Assembly: GCA_002482775.1 (NCBI GenBank)
Contig: DLGQ01000045.1
Coordinates: forward strand, 106,114-114,166
Length of the DNA stretch: 8,053 bases
DNA from: Flavobacteriales bacterium UBA7690
GTDB taxonomy: Bacteria > Bacteroidota > Bacteroidia > Flavobacteriales_F > PHOS-HE28
Direction of reading: 5' to 3'
Both the position numbers and the translations under genes were made by a program. Under the pieces are notes generated by a model, which was given only the letters and a program-made list of their open reading frames with translations, ran no database searches and was not told the DNA's origin. Positions 1 through 6,307 of the stretch are shown in pieces. The number at the start of each line of letters is the position of its first letter. Within the stretch, counting starts at the first letter, position 1.

Positions 1-298
1 GTGGAAGGCCTAACCCACAGGCGGTGTAGATCGCATCTCCATCAATGGCATCCACAATGGCGCTGAGCTTCAGTTTGCGTGCTCGGACCGGTGTGAGGTT
101 GAACCCACCGCCAAGGCCTTTCATGGAACCCACGAGCCCGGCGCGTACCAGTTTCTGTAAGGCTTTCGCAGTGAACGCCTCGGGGGTCCCGATGGCCGCC
201 GCCACACTACGCACGGTGGCTTGTTCATCGGCCGCGGTCCGTTCGGCAATGTGCACAGTGGCGCGTATGGCGTATTCGCAGGCTTTGGAGAAGAGCAC
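1..298 (-). CDS. Rrf2-family transcriptional regulator, 3' end cut by window edge
   Basis: The reverse strand from 298 encodes 99 residues without a stop up to the window edge. The protein begins MLFSKACEYAIRA, the classic Rrf2 N-terminus. A winged helix-turn-helix follows at about residues 26-70, with the typical wing KGLGGGFNLTP at 60-70, then a linker helix. Cys94 in the motif CGLGLP sits where Rrf2 sensors of the IscR/NsrR type carry the first cysteine ligand of an Fe-S cluster; any further ligands lie outside the window. The start is GTG at 298-296. The frame is closed by TAG at 320-322 and has no ATG between, and GTG gives the expected MLFSK start. No clear Shine-Dalgarno is seen. It lies 99 bp downstream of the truncated acs on the same strand. 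It probably represses or activates genes in response to an iron-sulfur, redox or nitric oxide signal, but the target is unknown. Family assignment is confident; cluster binding is inferred. Confidence 0.88.
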   Translation of the reverse strand, partial: MLFSKACEYAIRATVHIAERTAADEQATVRSVAAAIGTPEAFTAKALQKLVRAGLVGSMKGLGGGFNLTPVRARKLKLSAIVDAIDGDAIYTACGLGLP

Positions 299-387
299 GG
301 GATGGATTGTGACGCAAAGCTACCGGAAGCGCTGTGATCCCCTGGCGCTCCTGCCTACCTTTCGCACACGGTTCATAAGCCTGTTGA

Positions 388-401
388 ATAACCGCCGTTA
401 T
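388..401. promoter_or_regulatory. Short dyad ATAAC-N4-GTTAT upstream of the Rrf2 gene
   Basis: A perfect 5-bp inverted repeat with a 4-base centre overlaps the stop codon of the truncated acs frame and lies about 90 bp upstream of the Rrf2 start. It is AT-rich inside GC-rich surroundings, as operators often are, and could be an autoregulatory site for the Rrf2 protein. A dyad this short can arise by chance, and it is too weak to be a convincing terminator. Confidence 0.2.
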
Positions 402-1468
402 AGGTGATGCAGGTCATGTGGAAGCCAGCGGATCGCGGTGGGTGCGGTGTAGAAGATGTTGACCTGGTGTTTGTCGATCACCTTCCAGAAACGGCCCGCA
501 TCGGGGAAAGTGGGCACGCCTTCGAACACGAGTGAGGTGGCACCGGCCAGAAGCGGACCATAGATGATGTACGAGTGGCCGGTTACCCAACCGACATCGG
601 CGGTACACCAGAACACATCCTGCTCTTCGTATTGGAACACGTTGCGGAAGGTGTAGTCGGTATACACCATGTAGCCGCCGCAAGTATGCACCACGCCTTT
701 CGGTTTGCCCGTGCTGCCACTGGTGTAGAGGATGAAGAGCGGATCCTCGGCATCCATCGTTTCAGCGGGGCAGTTGGCGTCCACCAATTCGGATTCGGTG
801 TGCAGCCACACACCACGGCCATCTTTCATCTCCACGGCATCACCGGTGCGGCGGGTCACGATCACGCGCTTTACGCCGGGACAGTTGCGGAGCGCATCGT
901 CCACCACCTTCTTCACCGGAATGGTCTTCGTGCCGCGCACCATGCCATCGCTGGTGAGCACGTATTCCGCGTTGGCGTCGAGGATGCGGTCTTCGATGCT
1001 TTGTGCGCTGAAGCCTGCGAACACCACGGAATGGATCGCGCCGATGCGCGCGCAGGCGAGCACCGCCATCACCAGTTCGGGTATCATCGGCATATAGATG
1101 CACACACGATCACCTTTCTTCACGCCGTTGCGTTTCAGCACGTTCGCGTAGCGACACACACGTTCGTGCAACTCGCGGTAGGTGATTGCCTGCGCCGCTT
1201 CAGCAATGTCGTTCGGCTCCCAGAGGATCGCCGTCTTGTCGCCGCGTGTGGCGAGGTGCCGGTCCAGGCAATTCTCGGTGATGTTCAGCTTACCGCCCAC
1301 GAACCATTTCACATCGGGTGCCTCGAAGTTCCACTCCAGCACGGTGTCCCACTTCTTGCGCCAGGTGAAGGGTTCAGCTTGCGCGGCCCAGAATCCTTGT
1401 GGATCACGGACGCTTGCAGCATAAGCGGCTCGGTAGTCGTTGTTGGTGCGGATGCGATCGAAGGACAT
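398..1468 (-). pseudogene. acs: Acetyl-CoA synthetase, N-terminal fragment (C-terminal part missing)
   Basis: The full-length enzyme (AMP-forming, EC 6.2.1.1) makes acetyl-CoA from acetate, ATP and CoA in the cytoplasm. These 356 residues match its first half: the ACS N-terminal region (WRKKWDTVLEWNF near 36-48, WFVGGKLNITENCLDRH near 55-71), the phosphate-binding A3 motif YTSGSTGKPKG at 248-258, DVGWVTGHSY at 291-300, and FYTAPTAIR at 339-347. Similarity ends after Arg347 (about position 427), followed by nine unrelated residues and a stop. Missing are GEP, the A5 motif, the TGD aspartate, the A8 hinge and the whole C-terminal domain with its catalytic, acetylatable lysine; the family is about 630-650 aa. 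Neither other frame below the break resumes ACS sequence, so a simple frameshift does not explain it. The product should be inactive. It lies 60 bp downstream of the DUF6814-like gene, as the third gene of a likely operon. A misassembly at about 427 is the alternative. Confidence 0.88.
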
Positions 1469-1528
1469 GGCGATGGTTCGCGTTGATGGAAGTCTCTTAC
1501 AAGTATCGGCATTGCTCCGCTTCCGTGG

Positions 1529-1768
1529 TCAGAGGTCCGACGATCGTGTCGGAAGCCGGTCATATTCACCCTTGAATGCGAACAGCCCGAAGAGGAACAG
1601 CCCGATGGCGACCGGTATCGTGATCCCGACGAAGATGCTCCACTGGATCCATACGTCCGTTGCGGGTTTGTTGATGATCTCGACATACGCCATGATCCCC
1701 ACCGCGATCAAGGCCGCGAATGCGAGCAATATCCACAGCAGACCAAAGGTGCGTTTGAGCTGGTCCAT
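1529..1768 (-). CDS. Small two-helix membrane protein, DUF6814-like
   Basis: This 79-residue protein has a short cationic N-terminus (MDQLKR), a first membrane helix at about 8-28, a polar linker with NKPATDVWIQW at 33-43, a second helix at about 41-64, and a conserved-looking tail FKGEYDRLPT at 65-74. The layout and tail resemble DUF6814, a family of short proteins that I recall being encoded directly after MHS/MFS transporters in Bacteroidota. Its ATG follows the transporter's TGA with a single intervening base (TGACATG), so the two are almost surely translationally coupled. The pairing suggests an accessory or stabilising subunit of the transporter in the inner membrane; that role is inference. 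The family name is from memory of its sequence pattern. Confidence 0.8.
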   Translation of the reverse strand: MDQLKRTFGLLWILLAFAALIAVGIMAYVEIINKPATDVWIQWSIFVGITIPVAIGLFLFGLFAFKGEYDRLPTRSSDL

Positions 1769-1769
1769 G

Positions 1770-3317
1770 TCAGTCGGCGATGTTGGTATCGATCCGGTTG
1801 CTGATGTACAATGCGCCGATGACCAGGCACACCGCCGCGATGGCGATCGGATACCAAAGACCTACCAGCACATCATTGTGGTACACGGTGGTTAGCAACG
1901 TCGCGATGAATGGCGTGAGACCGCCAAAGACACCGTTGCCGATATGGTAGGGCAGCGACATCGACGTGTAGCGGATCTTGGTAGGGAAGAGTTCAACGAG
2001 GAACGCCGCTATGGGCCCGTACACCATGGTGACGTACGCGATCATGATGAAGACGATCAGCACCATCAACCAGTAGTCTTTTGTACCAGGGACCTTCGTC
2101 ACCTTGACGCTCTCTTTGATGGTCTCGCGGCCGTTCTGTGCGTAAAGCGTATCGGTCACTATCACTTCAAGGAGCATTCCATCGGTGTAGCTTCTTCTGG
2201 TCGTTCCTGTTCGAAGTTGGTCCTGTGAATCGGAGATGGGAGTTAGTGTCGAGGCGTACGTGCGTTGTTCTACGACCTCCCGTTTGCGTGACTCATCACC
2301 GAGGTCATTCAACGCGCCGAAGAGTGGGCGATAGGTGAAGATGGCCAGCGCCATGCCGGCGAGCATGATCCACTTGCGGCCTACACGATCGCTCCAACTG
2401 CCGAACACCACGAACAGCGGCGTTGCGAAGAGAATGGCCCAGATCAGGATGGTACGCGAGCTTTCGAAATCGACCTTCACCACGTTCTCCAGGAAGCTCT
2501 GCGCGTAGAACTGCCCTGTGTACCACACCACACCTTGGCCCATGGTGGCGCCGAACAGCGCGAGCAGCACCATCTTCAGGTTGCGTTTCTGAGTGAAGCT
2601 TTCCTTCAGCGGGTTGGTGCTCGTCTTGCCTTCGCTCTTCAACTTGGCGAACAGCGGACTCTCGTTCATCTTCAAGCGGATGTAGACACTCACGCCCACC
2701 AGCACGATGGAAAGCAGGAAGGGTATCCGCCAGCCCCAATCGTTGAACTTGGCGATCGAGGCAGCTTCGTCGCTATCGAGCGCATGCCGTGTGATCAGGA
2801 TCACGCCGAGCGAAACGAAGAGCCCGAGCGTTGCCGTTGTCTGGATCCACGACGTGTAGAAGCCTCTTCTTCCGGCAGGCGCATGTTCTGCCACGTAAGT
2901 CGCAGCACCGCCGTATTCGCCGCCCAGTGCTAAGCCTTGCAACAAACGCAATACGAGCACGATGATCGGTGCTGCGAAGCCGATGCTTTCATAACTCGGC
3001 ACCAGCCCGATACAGAACGTGCTACCACCCATGATGATCAGCGTGAGCAGGAAGGTGTACTTGCGGCCGACAAGATCCCCGATACGCCCGAACACCAGTG
3101 CGCCGAACGGCCTTACAATGAAGCCCGCAGCGAAGGTGGCCAGCACACTGAGCAACGCCGCCGTGGGGTTGGTCTTCGGGAAGAACTGCGTGGCGATCAC
3201 CGTGGCGAGGCTGCCGAAGATGTAGAAGTCGTACCACTCGATCAGCGTGCCGAGCGACGATGCCCAGATCACACTGCGGATGCCTTTGGTGGGTGCTGGG
3301 TTGCCGGTCGCTTCCAT
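1770..3317 (-). CDS. MFS transporter, metabolite:H+ symporter (MHS) type
   Basis: A 515-residue inner-membrane permease with twelve predicted helices. The N-terminal signature GTLIEWYDFYIFG (23-35) is typical of the MHS subfamily (ProP, KgtP, ShiA and CitA relatives), which import organic acids or zwitterions with protons. Two copies of the MFS loop motif are visible: GRIGDLVGRK (77-86, loop 2-3) and SDRVGRK (309-315, loop 8-9). LRLLQGLALGGEYGGA (123-138) is the usual helix 4 motif. Residues about 336-412, between helices 9 and 10 and hence predicted periplasmic, form an extra hydrophilic segment that most MHS proteins lack. The stop lies 1 nt before the DUF6814-like gene, and acs' follows, so acetate or another short carboxylate is a reasonable substrate guess, though the sequence does not prove it. 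The ATG at 3317 gives a normal short cytoplasmic N-terminus. Helix limits were estimated by eye. Confidence 0.9.
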   Translation of the reverse strand: MEATGNPAPTKGIRSVIWASSLGTLIEWYDFYIFGSLATVIATQFFPKTNPTAALLSVLATFAAGFIVRPFGALVFGRIGDLVGRKYTFLLTLIIMGGSTFCIGLVPSYESIGFAAPIIVLVLRLLQGLALGGEYGGAATYVAEHAPAGRRGFYTSWIQTTATLGLFVSLGVILITRHALDSDEAASIAKFNDWGWRIPFLLSIVLVGVSVYIRLKMNESPLFAKLKSEGKTSTNPLKESFTQKRNLKMVLLALFGATMGQGVVWYTGQFYAQSFLENVVKVDFESSRTILIWAILFATPLFVVFGSWSDRVGRKWIMLAGMALAIFTYRPLFGALNDLGDESRKREVVEQRTYASTLTPISDSQDQLRTGTTRRSYTDGMLLEVIVTDTLYAQNGRETIKESVKVTKVPGTKDYWLMVLIVFIMIAYVTMVYGPIAAFLVELFPTKIRYTSMSLPYHIGNGVFGGLTPFIATLLTTVYHNDVLVGLWYPIAIAAVCLVIGALYISNRIDTNIAD

Positions 3318-3446
3318 AGTCCGGTGGGAAGATCGCTAACAATGTCCACCTGGCCGCGCGAAGCGTTCGTTGATAACGTGATGAGCGGTCGTGCGTGCGT
3401 GCTGGTGGCGAGCAAGTTCCGGGTGGTTTGCGCTACTTCGCAGCGC

Positions 3447-4028
3447 ATGAACGCCAAGAAGATCCGTGAGTTGGCCGAGGAACGCGCCGGTTTTGGTTAT
3501 TCGCGGCAGCACATCTTCGACGAGCTCATCATGCAGTATCCGGGCGAGAAGCCCGAGCAGTTGGCGAAGGTGGTCCGCTACGTTCCCTCACAAGCAGCCC
3601 GGTCGCAATTCAAGCCGTACCATCAAGCGTTGTTGGCTTGTATCATCGGTTACGGAGTACTTCAATTGATACGACCATTGCTGGCCGGTGAATTCGATAG
3701 CGGCTCTTGGACCAGTTTCCGGTTGATGCCGTTCGCGACCATCTTCCTGGGTATCGCTGTATTTCGTTACCGCGGCGAAGTGCTGCCCTGGCTGGCCTTC
3801 ATCAACGGCCTTACAGCGTTCGCCGTGTTGAACGACCTATCGGAGTTGGCCAAGGGCAGCGTTGACCCATGGGAGTTCGGGCAGCATCTTTTGTCGTTGG
3901 CCATCGCAGGGTTGGCGTGGTACCTGTCCGTGCATATGTATCCGAAGTACACGGTGGACAAGGATCCGCTGGGGAACGCGCCACCGCGCATCCTCTTCCC
4001 ACCAGAGCCGGGTATGTACCGTATGTGA
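3447..4028 (+). CDS. Hypothetical four-helix membrane protein
   Basis: I do not recognise a named family. The 193-residue protein has a soluble, charged N-terminal region (about 1-57) that looks helical (IRELAEERAGFGYSRQHIFDEL at 6-27, split here by its Gly-Phe-Gly). Four hydrophobic segments follow at about 58-78, 91-108, 111-130 and 145-165, then a Pro-rich C-terminal tail (PLGNAPPRILFPPEPG). The reading frame stays open upstream for another 510 nt, but most of that is antisense to the transporter. The ATG at 3447 was chosen because it begins the first protein-like stretch (MNAKKIRELAEE); an in-frame ATG at 3342 would add 35 residues without such character. It is divergent from the MFS gene and converges on the Ntn hydrolase gene with 8 bp between stops. 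Nothing indicates a specific function. Confidence 0.72.
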   Translation: MNAKKIRELAEERAGFGYSRQHIFDELIMQYPGEKPEQLAKVVRYVPSQAARSQFKPYHQALLACIIGYGVLQLIRPLLAGEFDSGSWTSFRLMPFATIFLGIAVFRYRGEVLPWLAFINGLTAFAVLNDLSELAKGSVDPWEFGQHLLSLAIAGLAWYLSVHMYPKYTVDKDPLGNAPPRILFPPEPGMYRM

Positions 4029-4036
4029 GGCAGGTT

Positions 4037-5287
4037 CTACGGGACGATCATGCCCCAGTAGCCCAGTAATGCGAAGAAGGGCAGTAGTGCTGTTGCGCCG
4101 ATCACCAAAAGAGGACGCGCGATGTTCCGCTTCATCCAAGCAAGGGACAGCGCAAGTGCGATCAGGGTGACAGGCAACCAAGCCAGGAAAGGATGCACAT
4201 CACCCAAACCGAAGTAGAACACGCCTTCTTGCGTAAGGATGACACCGATCAACGGGAGTGCGGCGAGGCAGAACAGGAGCGACAGGAATAGCGGAAGTAT
4301 TGGTCGGTCACGTTCCTTGCGCATCATTGCGATCAGCCGTACAAGAAGCATGATGCTGCCGACGAAGAGCCACAGCGCGAGGGCACCGGCGAATACGACG
4401 AGCGTCCAGAACAACCAGCGTTGGTGGAAAGGTGTGCTGTAAGCCTTCAACCGCTCGAACTCGGCATTCGCAGGGAACAGATCGGCCATCACCAGTGTGC
4501 GATCACCTTGGGCTAGTTCCGTCTTCAGGTCGAAAGGCAACATGTGTTGGAAGTCGTGGTAGAAGTAGAGGTACGCCTTTCCTGCGCCCGGGTCGAACAG
4601 GGTGCTGAAGATGGTGCCTTCGCCCATCTTCGATCGACAGGCCTGCATGACCTGCAACACGGCCGTGCCATGTTCAAGGGAAACCTCTGTTCCTTCGTTC
4701 AACAGCGCCCGTCCGGCCTGTAGGCGTGGTATCGGTATGGCATCCGGATCCGTGCAACTGCCCATGCGCCAGTTGCCTACCGCGAAGGTCGGGTCATTAC
4801 CAAGCATCATGGTGTCGTTCTCCACGATCAGGTAGTCGCCATTGCGGTCCGCAAAGAATAGCATGGACCGGGTAAGCCAGCTGAAGTCGTAGGCACGTAG
4901 CACTGTTGCAGCTTCATGCACCGTGGCGCACGTGCGCATCAACTGCGGCATCAGGTCGTCGAAATGGACTTGCTTCCGTCCCGGAACAGGTGTCGCGTGA
5001 TGCGGCTGGATGGTCAACCCGTCAAAGACCAGACCGGCCTCGTTCATGCCCAATTGGGGACCCATCTTCCGGAAAGGATGGCCGTTGAAGTGGTCGAAGT
5101 AGATGGCACCGTATCCGCCATTGCGACCCTGCTCGAAACGGATCTGGGAGTTGATGCTCCACGCGTCTTCGTTGTTGCCGATGAGCGTGCGGCCGTTGTG
5201 CGTGATCTTGAACACCGTGCAAGCGGGAGAGATCGTTGGCGCAGCGAAGGCAAGAACGAGAAGGGGTGAAAGCAGTATCCTAGGCAT
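4037..5287 (-). CDS. Secreted Ntn-type amidohydrolase with C-terminal membrane domain
   Basis: This 416-residue protein starts with a signal peptide (hydrophobic core about 5-16, cleavage context SPA before Cys23). Cys23 opens the block CTVFKITHNGRTLIGNNEDAW-type motif (split here: CTVFKITHNGRT, then GNNEDAW at 37-43). This matches the N-terminal-nucleophile cysteine hydrolases of the choloylglycine hydrolase/linear amide C-N hydrolase superfamily. Other family-like positions are Asp41, GMNEAGL (80-86, Asn82) and FADRNGDYLIVE (145-156). The position that is Arg in bile salt hydrolases (GRN) is Asn here. After about residue 290 come four membrane helices (about 291-318, 329-351, 366-384, 388-411). 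The model is a periplasmic hydrolase whose nucleophile is exposed by signal peptidase cleavage, anchored in the inner membrane by its tail. Its substrate, an amide or acyl-amide bond, is unknown. It converges on the 193-aa gene and is divergent from the SDR gene. Superfamily is likely; specificity cannot be read. Confidence 0.82.
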   Translation of the reverse strand: MPRILLSPLLVLAFAAPTISPACTVFKITHNGRTLIGNNEDAWSINSQIRFEQGRNGGYGAIYFDHFNGHPFRKMGPQLGMNEAGLVFDGLTIQPHHATPVPGRKQVHFDDLMPQLMRTCATVHEAATVLRAYDFSWLTRSMLFFADRNGDYLIVENDTMMLGNDPTFAVGNWRMGSCTDPDAIPIPRLQAGRALLNEGTEVSLEHGTAVLQVMQACRSKMGEGTIFSTLFDPGAGKAYLYFYHDFQHMLPFDLKTELAQGDRTLVMADLFPANAEFERLKAYSTPFHQRWLFWTLVVFAGALALWLFVGSIMLLVRLIAMMRKERDRPILPLFLSLLFCLAALPLIGVILTQEGVFYFGLGDVHPFLAWLPVTLIALALSLAWMKRNIARPLLVIGATALLPFFALLGYWGMIVP

Positions 5288-5346
5288 GTGTGGTACTTCA
5301 GGAATGCCGACCTCGGCCCCAAGTAACGGCAGCCTAGCTTCGTACC
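5288..5346. promoter_or_regulatory. Short divergent intergenic region between Ntn hydrolase and SDR genes
   Basis: Only 59 bp separate two divergent start codons, so both promoters must lie here or inside the genes. A small dyad GCCGA-CC-TCGGC occupies 5306-5317. TAGCTTCG at 5335-5342 matches the Bacteroidota -7 consensus TAnnTTTG with one mismatch, but no TTG lies at the expected upstream distance, so promoter placement is uncertain. Confidence 0.3.
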
Positions 5347-6000
5347 ATGGGAAAGCGTGTTATCCTGACCGGTGCGACGGGCTATGTGGGAGAAGGTGTC
5401 CTGATCGAATGCTTGGCGCACCCTGCCATTGATGAGGTGTTGGTGGTAGGCCGCAAGAGTTGTGGGCGGACGCACCCGAAGTTGAAGGAGGTCCTGGTGA
5501 AGGATCTCTTCAGCATGGAAGACGTTGCGGATCATTTGCGCGGCTTTGATGCGTGTTTCTTCTGTGCGGGCATCAGTTCGGTGGGCATGAACGAAGCGGA
5601 CTATACACGGATCACGTACGATGTAACGATCGCGTTCGCGAAGGCTGTACTTGCCGCATCGCCCGGTATCCAGTTCAATTACGTTTCCGGCGCAGCCACG
5701 GATGGCAGTGAACAAGGCCGCATCATGTGGGCGCGTGTGAAGGGCCGCACGGAGAATGAGATCGGTCGGTTGGGCTTCAAGCAGAGCTACAACTTCCGGC
5801 CGGGCATCATTAAGCCAAGTCCCGGACAGCGCAACCCGAAGACTTGGCAGCGGATCCTGGTTCCGTTCTTCGCCCTCTTCGTGCCGGGATCCACCTGTAG
5901 GATGGAAGAAGTCGGGCTCGCGATGATCAACAGCGTGCTGAAAGGCTACCCCATGCGCACCTTGGAGGTGAAGGACCTCAAGGTGTTGGCCAAGCGCTAG
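5347..6000 (+). CDS. Atypical SDR / NAD-dependent epimerase-like protein
   Basis: A 217-residue cytoplasmic protein with a Rossmann fold. TGATGYVG at 8-15 is the TGxxGxxG dinucleotide-binding loop after the first beta strand, and VGRK at 34-37 ends the second strand. FFCAG at 71-75, YVSGA at 112-116 and NFRPGIIKP at 149-157 sit at the places of the SDR NAG-like, catalytic Ser and post-catalytic proline motifs. The usual active-site YxxxK reads WARVK (Trp128 to Lys132), so the catalytic tyrosine is absent. At 217 residues it is shorter than classic sugar epimerases (about 300-350) and resembles the small NAD(P)-binding or HTATIP2/TIP30-like group. It may bind NAD(P)H without acting as a typical dehydrogenase. 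The ATG at 5347 gives the standard MGKRVILTGATG start. It stands alone, divergent from the Ntn hydrolase gene and followed by a hairpin. Fold is confident; substrate is unknown. Confidence 0.87.
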   Translation: MGKRVILTGATGYVGEGVLIECLAHPAIDEVLVVGRKSCGRTHPKLKEVLVKDLFSMEDVADHLRGFDACFFCAGISSVGMNEADYTRITYDVTIAFAKAVLAASPGIQFNYVSGAATDGSEQGRIMWARVKGRTENEIGRLGFKQSYNFRPGIIKPSPGQRNPKTWQRILVPFFALFVPGSTCRMEEVGLAMINSVLKGYPMRTLEVKDLKVLAKR

Positions 6001-6026
6001 CGGGTTAGGGACCTATGTTCCCCAAG

Positions 6027-6051
6027 CGTAGCCGCTTCGGCATCGGCTACG
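6027..6051. terminator. Inverted repeat, possible bidirectional terminator
   Basis: CGTAGCCG (6027-6034) and CGGCTACG (6044-6051) form a perfect 8-bp stem with a 9-base loop, 27 bp after the SDR stop. The 61-aa gene converges from the other side and ends at 6122. Position and stem suit a terminator for either or both, but no T-tract follows, so intrinsic termination is unproven. It could also be a dispersed palindromic repeat. Confidence 0.4.
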
Positions 6052-6121
6052 TGCGCCTACCAGGACGTGTTCAACTCGCGCTTGTGGTCGCGTGGAACGG
6101 CACGGTCGGAAGCGGGTGCTG

Positions 6122-6307
6122 TTAGACCTTCTTTGCTGGTACAGCCGGTTCGATCACCACTGCAGCGGGATACTTCTCCTTCCAGTACGCGAAATTCTTC
6201 ATGCTCTTGATCAGCACGATGGTGCGGTGGTCAAGCCGTACCCGGATGCAGTCCTCATCGGCTTGTGCCGGACGGAGCAACGTCTTTTCCTTACGAGGGT
6301 TGCTCAT
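6122..6307 (-). CDS. Small conserved-looking hypothetical protein, 61 aa
   Basis: No family is recognised. The protein is hydrophilic and basic, with the core CIRVRLDHRTIVLIKSM (20-36), then FAYWKEKYPAAVV (38-50) and a Pro/Ala/Lys-rich tail. It has no signal peptide or membrane helix, so it is probably cytoplasmic. The codons are mostly G- or C-ending (ATC, AAG, CTG, GTG, AGC), as in the neighbouring sure genes, which supports real coding. The ATG at 6307 overlaps the stop of the upstream 85-aa gene by 4 nt (ATGA), a typical sign of translational coupling, so the two probably work together or share regulation. The alternating strand pattern VRLDHRTIVLI suggests a small beta-containing fold; that is a guess. 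Confidence 0.65.
   Translation of the reverse strand: MSNPRKEKTLLRPAQADEDCIRVRLDHRTIVLIKSMKNFAYWKEKYPAAVVIEPAVPAKKV

Noticed and set aside
45..407. Plus-strand open frame of 120 codons
   Set aside because: It is antisense to the clear Rrf2 gene on the minus strand, and its translation has no protein-like pattern.
398..430. HDLHHL after the acs break recalls the HDLSSL found further on in full-length acetyl-CoA synthetase
   Set aside because: The match is only a few residues, needs a small deletion, and ACS similarity does not continue past the stop in any frame; chance is more likely.
575..1486. Plus-strand open frame of 303 codons, very rich in His, Ala and Val
   Set aside because: It is the mirror of acs, which shows strong family motifs; the His/Ala/Gly-rich composition is typical of antisense frames in GC-rich coding DNA.
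2937..3446. Upstream extension of the 193-aa membrane protein gene
   Set aside because: Most of it is antisense to the MFS transporter, and it translates to a low-complexity charged sequence; the open frame there is a by-product of GC-rich coding.
5044..5715. Minus-strand open frame of 223 codons
   Set aside because: It overlaps the SDR gene antisense and the hydrolase gene in another frame; both real genes have clear motifs.
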